This document shows, piece after piece, positions 43,948 through 51,759 of a stretch of 64,000 nucleotides of DNA. The stretch comes from Streptomyces sp. NBC_01231 (GTDB lineage: Bacteria > Actinomycetota > Actinomycetes > Streptomycetales > Streptomycetaceae): assembly GCA_035999765.1 (NCBI GenBank), contig CP108521.1:9610001-9674000 (forward strand), written 5' to 3'. The notes below the pieces were generated by a model, which was given only the letters and a program-made list of their open reading frames with translations, did not search any database and was not told the origin of the DNA. Both the position numbers and the translations under genes were made by a program. Every line of letters starts with the position of its first letter. Positions within the stretch are counted from its first letter, which is position 1.

Positions 43948-44702
43948 CCGCCACGACGATCACGACCGGCACGCGGCCGGCCGCCCGGGTCGTCGACGCC
44001 GTGAAGGTGTACGGCGGCGGCGACACCAGCGTGAGGGCCCTGGACGGGGTGAGCGTCGGCTTCCCGGCCGGCCGCTTCACCGCGATCATGGGGCCCTCGG
44101 GCTCCGGCAAGTCCACCCTGCTGCACTGCGCGGCCGGCCTCGACACCCTCACCTCGGGCGCCGCCCACATCGGCGACACCGAGCTGGACAGCCTCGACGA
44201 CCGCCGCCTCACCCTCCTGCGGCGCGACCGCGTCGGCTTCGTGTTCCAGGCGTTCAACCTGGTGCCGACGCTGACCGTCGCCGAGAACATCACCCTGCCC
44301 CTGGACCTCGCGGGTGGCAGGGGCGACCCGGAGTGGATCGACGCGCTCGTCGACGCCGTCGGCCTGCGCGACCGGCTCCACCACCGGCCCTCCGAGCTCT
44401 CCGGCGGCCAGCAGCAACGCGTCGCCGTGGCCCGCGCGTTCGCCGGCCGGCCGGACATCGTCTTCGCCGACGAACCGACCGGCAACCTCGACTCCCGCTC
44501 CGGCCAGGAGGTCCTCGGCCTCCTCGGTCGCGCCGCGCGCCAGACGGCCCGCACGGTCGTCATGGTCACCCATGACCCGGTCGCCGCGGCCCACGCCGAC
44601 GAGGTCGTCTTCCTCGCCGACGGACGCCTGGTCGACCGCATGGAATCCCCGACCGCCGACAAGGTCCTGGACCGCATGAAAGCCTTCGAGGTGCCCTCAT
44701 GA
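43944..44702 (+). CDS. ABC transporter ATPase, MacB/LolD type
   Basis: 252 residues. Walker A is GPSGSGKST, the Q-loop is in VFQAFNLVPTLTVAENI, the signature is LSGGQQQRVAVARAF, and Walker B is DIVFADEPTGNLDS, followed by the H-loop VMVTHD. The GNLD motif is typical of the MacB/LolD/FtsE branch, which powers mechanotransmission rather than classic transport. It overlaps the permease gene by ATGA. Together they may export or release a lipid, peptide or antibiotic. Confidence 0.95.
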   Translation: MTATTITTGTRPAARVVDAVKVYGGGDTSVRALDGVSVGFPAGRFTAIMGPSGSGKSTLLHCAAGLDTLTSGAAHIGDTELDSLDDRRLTLLRRDRVGFVFQAFNLVPTLTVAENITLPLDLAGGRGDPEWIDALVDAVGLRDRLHHRPSELSGGQQQRVAVARAFAGRPDIVFADEPTGNLDSRSGQEVLGLLGRAARQTARTVVMVTHDPVAAAHADEVVFLADGRLVDRMESPTADKVLDRMKAFEVPS

Positions 44703-47260
44703 ACGCCTCCGTACGTCTGAGCGTGTCCTCCCTGCGCAGCCACAAGCGGCGCTTCGCGGGGACGTTCCTCGCGGTGTTCCTCGGCGTGGCCTTCCTCGCC
44801 GGAACGCTCGTCATGGGTGACACACTGCGCGCCAATTTCGACACCATGTTCGGCAACGCGACCAGCGGCACCGACGCCGTCGTCCGCAGCGCCGACGCCA
44901 TCACCACACCCGGGGAGAGCCAGGGCGTACGACAGCCCGTCGCCACGGACCTCGCCGACACCGTCGAGAAGGTCCCGGGCGTCGCGGCCGCCGCGCCCGA
45001 CATCCAAGGCGCCGGCCAGCTCGTGGGAGCCAACGGCAAGCCCATCGGCGGCCAGGGCCCGCCCACTCTCGCCGGCAACTGGATCACCGACCCGGAACTC
45101 AACCCGTACCGGCTTGCCGAGGGCCGCGCTCCGGAGAAGTCCGGCGAGGTCGTCGTCAACCGCGGCACCGCGGACAAGGGCGACCTGAAGATCGGCGACA
45201 CGACGACCCTGCGCACTCCCGACCCCGTCAAGGTGACGATCGTCGGACTCGCGACCTTCGGCGGCGAGGACGGCATGGCCCAGGTGACCTTCACCGGCAT
45301 GACCCGGGCCGACGCGGAGAAGTACCTCACGGCCAGGCCCGGGCAGGCGGCGAGCATCCAGGTGCGCGCCGGACCCGGCGTCAGCCAGCAAGAACTCGTC
45401 GACCGGCTGGCCTCCGTGCTGCCCGAAGGAGTGGAGGCCGTCACCGGTCAGGAGTCGGCCGAGGAGAACACCGACATGATCTCCAGCCAGTTCCTGACCG
45501 TCTTCACCGCCTTCCTGCTCGTGTTCTCCGGCGTCGCCCTGCTGGTCGCGACCTTCTCCATCCACAACACCTTCGCGATCGTCGTCGCCCAACGCACCCG
45601 GGAGAACGCCCTGCTGCGTGCCCTCGGCGCCGCACGCCGTCAGGTCACCGCGGTCACCCTCGTCGAGGCGAGCGCCGTGGCCGTGATCGCGTCTGCCGTG
45701 GGTCTGGCGGGCGGCGTCGGTATCGCGGCCGGGCTGCAGGCGCTGTTCCCGGCCATCGGATTCCCCTTCCCCGAGGGGGACTTGGTGATCAGCTCCCTGT
45801 CGATGCTCCTGCCGCTCGCGGTCGGCATCGTGGTCTGCCTGGGCTCCGCCCTGCTGCCCGCCGTACGAGCGGGCCGCACCGCGCCGCTGGCCGCCCTGCG
45901 CGAGACCGCGGTCGACACCTCCGGCGCCTCCCGCGTCCGTGCCGTCACCGGCATGGGCCTGGCCGCTCTCGCGGTCGCCGTGACCCTCACCGGCGTTCTG
46001 GTCTCGCCGTCCCTCTGGCTGGCGGGAACCGGCGCCGTCCTAGCCCTGGCCTCCTTCGTGGTCCTCGGCCCGGTCGCCTCCACCACGGCCGTACGCGTCC
46101 TCGGCGGTCCCCTCGACAAGCTGCGCGGCGTCACTGGCGGGCTCGCCCGGCGCAACGCCCTCCGCAGCCCCAGGCGGACGGCGGCCACCGCCGGTGCGCT
46201 GATGATCGGCGTGGCCGTGGTGTCGCTGTTCACGGTGTTCGGCGCCTCGCTGAAGGCGACCATGGACCAGACCGTGTCCCGGTCCTTCGCCGGCGACGTC
46301 GCCGTCAGCACGCCGTCGTTCGGCGCGGGCGGCAGCGGTCTCAGTCCCCGGCTCGCCGGGGCGGTCCAGCGGTTGCCCGAGGTGGACACGGCCGTCGGAC
46401 TCGGCCGCGGGGTCGCCGAAGTCGACGGCAGGGGAAGGGCGTTGACCGTCACCGACCCGGTCGCGCTGGAGCGCACCTTCGACCTCGGCGCGGTCGACGG
46501 CTCCCTGCGCGCCCTCGGCACCGACGGACTCGCCATCACCGGGAGCGAGGCCGACAAGCAGGGCCTGAAGACCGGCGACAAGGCCCACCTCACCTTCACC
46601 GACGGCAAGAAGGAGACCTTCACCGTCCGAGCGGTCTACGGCAGGTCCGAACTCGCCGGTGAATACGTCATCACCCGCGCCGCGTGGGCCCCGCACCGCA
46701 CCCAGGACGCGGACACTCTCCTCGCCGTAGCCTTCAAGGACGGTGTGAGTGCCGACGCGGGCAAGGCCGCCGTCGAGAAGGTCGCCGACCAGTACGGCAA
46801 CCCCGATGTGCAGACCCGCGACGAGTACGCGCGGTCCTCGGCCGCGGGCATCGACATGATGCTCACCCTCGTCTACGCGCTGCTCGCCCTCGCGGTGCTC
46901 ATCGCGCTCCTCGGTATCGCCAACACCCTGACGCTGGCGATCCACGAGCGCACCCGTGAACTGGGCCTTCTGCGGGCCGTCGGCCAGACCCGGTCCCAGC
47001 TGCGGGCCATGGTCCGCTGGGAGTCGGTCCTGGTCGCCGCCTTCGGCACGGTGGGCGGGCTCGGCCTCGGCGCCTTCCTCGGGTGGGTGCTGGTGGAGGC
47101 CTCGGACGGCGCGAGCGACAGTGCCTTCGCCTTCGCGATGCCACCACTGCAACTCGCGGTGGTGGCGCTGGTGGGGCTCACGGCCGGTGCCCTCGCGGGC
47201 CTGCGCCCGGCCAGGCGCGCGGCACGCCTGGACGTGCTGCGAGCCATCGCCACGGAGTGA
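44699..47260 (+). CDS. ABC transporter permease, FtsX/MacB type (two FtsX domains)
   Basis: 853 residues. After the first helix (FAGTFLAVFLGVAFLAGTLVMGD) there is an extracellular domain of about 200 residues, a three-helix FtsX core (FLTVFTAFLLVFSGVALLVATFSIHNTFAIVVAQRTRENALLRALGAARRQV), a second set of helices, another extracellular domain and a second FtsX core ending in ELGLLRAVGQTRSQLRAMVRWESV. This 10-helix double-FtsX layout is usual in Actinobacteria. Partner ATPase is encoded immediately upstream. Substrate is unknown. Confidence 0.94.
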   Translation: MNASVRLSVSSLRSHKRRFAGTFLAVFLGVAFLAGTLVMGDTLRANFDTMFGNATSGTDAVVRSADAITTPGESQGVRQPVATDLADTVEKVPGVAAAAPDIQGAGQLVGANGKPIGGQGPPTLAGNWITDPELNPYRLAEGRAPEKSGEVVVNRGTADKGDLKIGDTTTLRTPDPVKVTIVGLATFGGEDGMAQVTFTGMTRADAEKYLTARPGQAASIQVRAGPGVSQQELVDRLASVLPEGVEAVTGQESAEENTDMISSQFLTVFTAFLLVFSGVALLVATFSIHNTFAIVVAQRTRENALLRALGAARRQVTAVTLVEASAVAVIASAVGLAGGVGIAAGLQALFPAIGFPFPEGDLVISSLSMLLPLAVGIVVCLGSALLPAVRAGRTAPLAALRETAVDTSGASRVRAVTGMGLAALAVAVTLTGVLVSPSLWLAGTGAVLALASFVVLGPVASTTAVRVLGGPLDKLRGVTGGLARRNALRSPRRTAATAGALMIGVAVVSLFTVFGASLKATMDQTVSRSFAGDVAVSTPSFGAGGSGLSPRLAGAVQRLPEVDTAVGLGRGVAEVDGRGRALTVTDPVALERTFDLGAVDGSLRALGTDGLAITGSEADKQGLKTGDKAHLTFTDGKKETFTVRAVYGRSELAGEYVITRAAWAPHRTQDADTLLAVAFKDGVSADAGKAAVEKVADQYGNPDVQTRDEYARSSAAGIDMMLTLVYALLALAVLIALLGIANTLTLAIHERTRELGLLRAVGQTRSQLRAMVRWESVLVAAFGTVGGLGLGAFLGWVLVEASDGASDSAFAFAMPPLQLAVVALVGLTAGALAGLRPARRAARLDVLRAIATE

Positions 47261-47285
47261 GGCCGCGGCAGGCGGACAGCTCGTC

Positions 47286-47330
47286 GGTGCGGTGCGGTGC
47301 GGTGCGGTGCGGTGCGGTGCGGTGCGGTGC
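47286..47330. repeat. Pentanucleotide repeat (GGTGC)9
   Basis: Nine perfect copies of GGTGC lie 26 bp after the permease stop, followed by one degenerate GGTGA. Five-base units are unusual in Streptomyces intergenic DNA. Copy number is likely to vary between isolates. Confidence 0.9.
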
Positions 47331-47401
47331 GGTGATGTGCCGTGATGTTCGGCCGCCCGCGCGGACTCGAAGCACCTGTCCGGTCCGTCCCCGCAGGCTC
47401 A

Positions 47402-47431
47402 GTGCCACCGAGCGGAGCGCCTCGGTGGCAC
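47402..47431. terminator. Hairpin terminator between ABC operon and RsbW-like gene
   Basis: GTGCCACCGAG (47402-47412) pairs perfectly with CTCGGTGGCAC (47421-47431), 11 bp with an 8-base loop. It sits between convergent genes and can serve both. Confidence 0.75.
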
Positions 47432-47447
47432 CGGCGTCACCGCCCGG

Positions 47448-47996
47448 TCAGCCGGCAACGGCCGACCGGGCGGGAGCGTGTTCCGGCCTGCGCAGGTCGA
47501 CCGCCTGCTCGACCGTCGTGAAGGAATGCGCGGGCTTCTCGAGGACCTGACGCCGAGGCGGGCGCGCGGAACTCGCCCGCGGGGATGACGGCGTCGTCGT
47601 CGGCAGCGTGAACCACACGACCTTGCCGGACTCGCCGTCCGGCCGCACGCCCCAGCTCTCACTGACCGCGGCGACCATCGCGAGTCCACGTCCACAGGTC
47701 GCCAGCGCGTCCGCGTCCTCGATGGATCCCACGACCGGCAGACGCGGGTCGTGGTCGCGCACCGAGACCTTGAGCCGGTCGAGCACCAGCTCGATCTCCA
47801 CGGTGCATGTCTTGTCGGGCCGGGCATGTCGGTGGACGTTCGTCAGCAACTCGGTCACACCGAGTGCCGCCCGGTCGATGAGCGGATCCAGATGCCAGTA
47901 GCGCAACTGCGCCGATACGATTCTGCGGACCTGGCCGATCCGCGACGGCAGGGCTTGTAGCTCCACCGTGCAGTGCCTGCTTGGGTGACTGATCAC
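47448..47996 (-). CDS. RsbW-like ATP-binding protein (HATPase_c_2)
   Basis: 182 residues. The HATPase fold is visible as ALGVTELLTNVHRHARPDKTCTVEIEL (N box), VRDHDPRLPVV (G1 box) and GRGLAMVAAVSESWGVRP (G2 box), as in the many small anti-sigma-factor-like kinases of Streptomyces. A tail of about 50 residues rich in Ser, Pro and Arg follows. GTG at 47996 has GGGGAG upstream. Its partner is unknown; the SpoIIE-type phosphatase at 10.7 kb is of the kind that opposes such kinases, but the genes are not linked. Confidence 0.88.
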   Translation of the reverse strand: MISHPSRHCTVELQALPSRIGQVRRIVSAQLRYWHLDPLIDRAALGVTELLTNVHRHARPDKTCTVEIELVLDRLKVSVRDHDPRLPVVGSIEDADALATCGRGLAMVAAVSESWGVRPDGESGKVVWFTLPTTTPSSPRASSARPPRRQVLEKPAHSFTTVEQAVDLRRPEHAPARSAVAG

Positions 47997-48181
47997 GGCT
48001 GCGACTCCCCGACATAGAGGTCCGGAAGAACACGGAGTTCGGATCGATCCAGCAAGTGCCTGCGTGAACAGCCGCCTGCTGACGTGGCCGGCGGGCTGGT
48101 TCGCAGCGTTGTCGCCGGTAAACCCAGAGTGATGTGGGACCAGCGTGGCGCAGGGGACGTGGTCCCGCAACTCGCGGTGAC

Positions 48182-48505
48182 TCAGTGACTACGCCCCGCA
48201 GCCTTCCGTACGGCCTCGATGAACCGGCGTGCCGCAGGCGGCCCCGGCTCCCCGGGGGCGGGATCGTGCTCGCCGAGGGTCAGCACGTAGCGCTTGCCGT
48301 TGAGGTCCGCCAGGGCCCGGTCCTCCGAGGCGAACCAGGGCTTGGACGCGCGCACCGCCTGGACGGGCGCGCTGTCGATCTCACTGCCGTAACTGGTGAG
48401 CAACTCGAGCCTGCCGTCGCTGATCCGGACCTGTCCGGCCCGGGTGAGCGAGCGCAGCCACTTCCCTATCCGCACGCCCGACGCCGTGAACTCCGGCTCC
48501 GCCAT
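48182..48505 (-). CDS. Conserved hypothetical protein
   Basis: About 107 residues, soluble, no signal peptide. The sequence (EFTASGVRIGKWLRSLTRAGQVRISDGRLELLTSYGSEIDSAPVQAVRASKPWF) has a beta-rich pattern similar to a small bacterial PH-like fold, followed by a Pro-rich loop and a C-terminal helix (ARRFIEAVRKAAG). Similar small proteins occur in Streptomyces without assigned function. ATG at 48505 has only a weak ribosome-binding site. Not recognised further. Confidence 0.6.
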   Translation of the reverse strand: MAEPEFTASGVRIGKWLRSLTRAGQVRISDGRLELLTSYGSEIDSAPVQAVRASKPWFASEDRALADLNGKRYVLTLGEHDPAPGEPGPPAARRFIEAVRKAAGRSH

Positions 48506-48847
48506 CCCGCCCGCCCCCTTGTGCCTCTGGATGCCGACCCCCGTTCCCGCGTGGGCCGTTGTCCTGTTCGTGTCGTGATCCAGTGCGCGCCCCCGCTCGG
48601 GACCTTCGTCCCGTCGGGCAGTCTGCCCGCCCTCGCCGTCGAGCACCAGTGTGCACGGCCCCCTCGCCCAGAGCGCCCGGAGCACTCGCGCGAATGCGCC
48701 CCCACCCCGCGGCGGCTCGCTGCCCCAGGGGCGCCTTTGAGGTGCTCAAAGGTGTGTTTATGCAGGTGAGAAGCGTGCGGAAGATGTCTATGATCGGTGT
48801 GTCGGCCGCGCGACGCGCCGTCGGCGCGCAGCTTAAGGAGCCCCGCC

Positions 48848-49969
48848 GTGAGCACCCCTCAACACACCCGGACCGGCGAAACCCTCGACGTCGACCACAG
48901 CGACGCCACCTACCGCGGCTGGCTGAAAGAAGCCGTCCGCAAGGTCCAGGCCGATGCCAACCGCTCGGCCGACACTCATCTGCTCCGTTTCCCGATTCCG
49001 GAGCGGTGGGGCATCGACCTTTACCTGAAAGACGAGTCGACGCATCCGACCGGCAGCCTCAAGCACCGGCTGGCCCGCTCGCTCTTCCTCTACGGTCTGT
49101 GCAATGGCTGGATCCGGCGGGGGTGCCCGGTGATCGAGGCGTCCAGCGGTTCGACGGCCGTGTCCGAGGCGTACTTCGCGAAGCTGATCGGTGTGCCGTT
49201 CATCGCCGTGATGCCGCGCACGACGAGCGCCGAGAAGATCCGCCTGATCGAGTTCCACGGCGGCCAGTGCCACTTCGTGGACGACCCGCGCAAAATGTAC
49301 GAGGAGTCCGCCCGCCTCGCGGTGGAGACCGGCGGCCACTACATGGACCAGTTCACCTACGCGGAACGGGCCACGGACTGGCGCGGCAACAACAACATCG
49401 CCGAATCCATCTTCCGCCAACTCCGGCTGGAGCGGTTCCCGGAGCCCGCGTGGATCGTCGCCACGGCCGGCACCGGCGGCACCTCGGCGACCCTCGCGCG
49501 CTACGTCCACTACATGCAGTACGACACTCGGATCTGTGTCGCCGATCCGGAGAACTCGTGTTTCTTCGAGGGCTGGACCACCGGCGATCCGGACGTCACG
49601 TGCGACTGCGGCTCCCGCATCGAGGGCATCGGCCGCCCCCGTATGGAACCGAGCTTCGTGCCCGGCGCGATCGACCGCATGATGAAGGTCCCGGACGCGG
49701 CCAGCGTCGCCGCCGTAAGGGCCCTGGGGCAGGCCATCGGCCGCAGGGCGGGTGGCTCGACCGGCACCGGGCTCTGGAGCGCGCTGAAGATCGTCGCGGA
49801 GATGGTGGCCGAGGGGCGTCAGGGGAGCGTGGTGACGCTGCTGTGCGATCCGGGCGACCGCTACCTGGACAAGTACTACTCCGACGCATGGCTCGCCGAG
49901 CAGGGCCTGGACATCGCGCCGTACACCGCGGCGATCGCCTCGCTGCTCGAGACGGGCGTCTGGCAATAG
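48848..49969 (+). CDS. cds1: PLP-dependent L-cysteine desulfhydrase/cysteine synthase-like, Cds1 type
   Basis: 373 residues, fold type II PLP enzyme. The PLP Lys is Lys72 in [15 protein letters not shown]. The Asn loop is in [20 protein letters not shown] and the phosphate loop in [16 protein letters not shown]. The layout matches Cds1 of Mycobacterium, which splits L-cysteine to sulfide, ammonia and pyruvate. GTG at 48848 has AAGGAG seven bases upstream. A TATGAT -10-like hexamer lies at about 48788. The region upstream is comparatively AT-rich. It is monocistronic, followed by an inverted repeat. Confidence 0.9.
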   Translation: MSTPQHTRTGETLDVDHSDATYRGWLKEAVRKVQADANRSADTHLLRFPIPERWGIDLYLKDESTHPTGSLKHRLARSLFLYGLCNGWIRRGCPVIEASSGSTAVSEAYFAKLIGVPFIAVMPRTTSAEKIRLIEFHGGQCHFVDDPRKMYEESARLAVETGGHYMDQFTYAERATDWRGNNNIAESIFRQLRLERFPEPAWIVATAGTGGTSATLARYVHYMQYDTRICVADPENSCFFEGWTTGDPDVTCDCGSRIEGIGRPRMEPSFVPGAIDRMMKVPDAASVAAVRALGQAIGRRAGGSTGTGLWSALKIVAEMVAEGRQGSVVTLLCDPGDRYLDKYYSDAWLAEQGLDIAPYTAAIASLLETGVWQ

Positions 49970-49970
49970 C

Positions 49971-50014
49971 GCCACCACCCCGTACGGTCACCGAGTCGCT
50001 GGCCGGGTGGTGGC
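49971..50014. terminator. Inverted repeat downstream of cds1
   Basis: GCCACCACCC (49971-49980) and GGGTGGTGGC (50005-50014) are perfect 10-bp arms with a 24-base loop. The repeat starts two bases after the cds1 stop and lies before the convergent SRPBCC gene. Confidence 0.6.
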
Positions 50015-50067
50015 ATGACGTACATGGTGCTGATGGGTAAGACCTCGTGAGTTCTGGCCCCGTGGCG

Positions 50068-50541
50068 TCAGCGCGCTGCCAGTCGCCGGTCCAGCGAGGT
50101 CACGGCAGCGCGGAAGGCGCGCCCGAGGCCCGGGCCGGCGAACCTCAGGGCGAGCCGGAAAGCCGCCGTCCCGTCGGCGGCGAAGGACCACCGCACCCGG
50201 GTACCGGTGCCCGCCGGGACGAGCCGCCACTCCTCGGCCAGCGCGCGGGCTCCCGGCGCGTTGGTCAGGTCGACGCGGTACGCGTACACCTCGGACGGCT
50301 TGGCGGCGAGCACCGTCTCCAGGAAGCGGCCTCCTCCCTTGAGCCGGATGTCCCGCCGGGCTCCGTCGTCCACGGGCCGCGCGGACGTCACCGCGGCGAA
50401 CCACGCGGACCAGCCGGGCACATCCTCGGCGAGCGCACCGAAGACCGCTTCCGGAGCAGCGGAGATCTCCTGCTCGAAGACAAGCCGTACGGGCGCGGTC
50501 TCGACGAACTCGAGCTCCACCGGACGCAGTTGACGAGCCAT
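50068..50541 (-). CDS. SRPBCC-family protein (polyketide cyclase/START-like)
   Basis: 157 residues. The pattern VFEQEISAAPEAVFGALAEDVPGWSAWFAAVTSARPVDDGARRDIRLKGGGRFLETVLAAKPSEVYAYRV and the C-terminal helix (FRLALRFAGPGLGRAFRAAVTSLDRRL) fit the SRPBCC fold, a deep ligand pocket used by lipid-binding proteins and aromatase/cyclases. No catalytic residue is assigned. GGGGG precedes the ATG. It lies 57 bp downstream of the DeoR gene in the same direction and may be cotranscribed. Confidence 0.85.
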   Translation of the reverse strand: MARQLRPVELEFVETAPVRLVFEQEISAAPEAVFGALAEDVPGWSAWFAAVTSARPVDDGARRDIRLKGGGRFLETVLAAKPSEVYAYRVDLTNAPGARALAEEWRLVPAGTGTRVRWSFAADGTAAFRLALRFAGPGLGRAFRAAVTSLDRRLAAR

Positions 50542-50598
50542 GGGCGAAACCCCCACGGAAGACGGTGGTTGACCGGGTCCTGTCACCCTAGCTGACGG

Positions 50599-51432
50599 TC
50601 AGTCACCTGTCTGCGCCTCGTCGGGCTCACCCGCGACCACCAGCCGCCGCAGATGCTCCGACACCTCCGCGCGTGCCCCGGCCGACAGCCCGGAGTCCGT
50701 CACCAGCGTGTCCACCTGCTCCAGCGCCGCGAACGAACTCAGGCCCACCGTCCCCCACTTGGTGTGGTCGGCGACCACCACGACCCGCCGCGCGGACTGC
50801 ACCAGCCGACGGTTGGTCTCCGCCTCCGCGAGGTTCGGCGTGGACAGGCCGGCCTCGACCGATATCCCGTGCACACCGAGGAACAGCACGTCGAAGTGGA
50901 GCGCCGCGATCGCCTGGTCGGCCACCGGCCCCACCAGCGAGTCCGACGGAGTGCGCACCCCGCCGGTCAGCACCACCGTGGCCGCGCCCTGCCGGGGGCC
51001 CGAGGTGCGCTGCGCCGCGTGGAAGACATCGGCCACCCGCACCGAGTTGGTGACGACGGTCAGATCCGGCACGTCCACCAGCTGGTGCGCGAGCGCGAAG
51101 GTCGTCGTACCGCCCGACAGTGCGATCGCGCTGCCCGGAACGACCAGCTCGGCAGCGGCCCGCGCGATGTCCTCCTTGGCGGACAGCTCCAGACCCGACT
51201 TCGCCTCGAATCCCGGTTCGTGCGTGCTCGCCTCGACCACCGGGACGGCACCGCCGTGCACCTTCTCCAGCACGCCCTGCCGGGCCAGCGCGTCCAGATC
51301 GCGCCGCACCGTCATGTCCGACACGCCGAGCTTGCGGGTCAGCTCGTTGACGCGGACACCGCCACGACGTCGGACCTCGTCCAGGATCAGGGCGCGCCGC
51401 TGCTCCGCGAGGAGGTTCTGATTCTCACTCAC
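50599..51432 (-). CDS. DeoR-family transcriptional regulator
   Basis: 277 residues. The N-terminal helix-turn-helix is RRALILDEVRRRGGVRVNELTRKLGVSDMTVRRDLDALARQGVLEKVHGGAV (DeoR signature). The C-terminal sensor domain has IALSGGTTTFALAHQL, LTVVTNSVRVADVF and FLGVHGISVEAGLSTPNLAEAETNRRLVQSARRVVVVADHTKWG, as in regulators that bind phosphorylated sugars. GTG start. Its target is unknown; the ATGCTTGA direct repeats before the SIS gene 15 kb away are of the type DeoR proteins bind. Confidence 0.94.
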   Translation of the reverse strand: MSENQNLLAEQRRALILDEVRRRGGVRVNELTRKLGVSDMTVRRDLDALARQGVLEKVHGGAVPVVEASTHEPGFEAKSGLELSAKEDIARAAAELVVPGSAIALSGGTTTFALAHQLVDVPDLTVVTNSVRVADVFHAAQRTSGPRQGAATVVLTGGVRTPSDSLVGPVADQAIAALHFDVLFLGVHGISVEAGLSTPNLAEAETNRRLVQSARRVVVVADHTKWGTVGLSSFAALEQVDTLVTDSGLSAGARAEVSEHLRRLVVAGEPDEAQTGD

Positions 51433-51488
51433 GTACGCTCCGGTCCTTTCGCCTCAAGCCGTCCGACACGCTCCGCGCACCCTCCGCC

Positions 51489-51516
51489 GACTCTCGACTT
51501 CGCTCGAGCCGGGGGA
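51489..51516. repeat. Small palindromic intergenic element
   Basis: CTCGACTTCGCTCGAG and its flanks form a short palindrome in the gap between the divergent DeoR and membrane-hydrolase genes. Elements of this look recur in Streptomyces intergenic DNA. No second copy was noticed in this window. Confidence 0.35.
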
Positions 51517-51759
51517 CCCTGTTGACAAGGCCATTTTGCCCGTCCCCGGCGCGCGGACGCCCCATCCTTGCACGCGCCGCGCCGGGCCGCGCCACTGACC
51601 GTCCGGACTCCCGTATGTCATCGAGGCGACATCCTGGCCCCGGCTGTCACACGTATCGGGGAGAATCCGTGACGGAGGGTGTGCGTCGCGCTCCTCAGGG
51701 GCGATCCTTGTGCTCGCACGGACAGATGCCGACGGCGCGTCACGGGGGAAGTGCGAACA

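Noticed and set aside
51433..51759. TTGACA hexamer at about 51523 as a promoter
   Set aside because: No acceptable -10 hexamer follows at 16-18 bp in either direction, so it was not listed as a promoter. The gap otherwise holds only the small palindrome.
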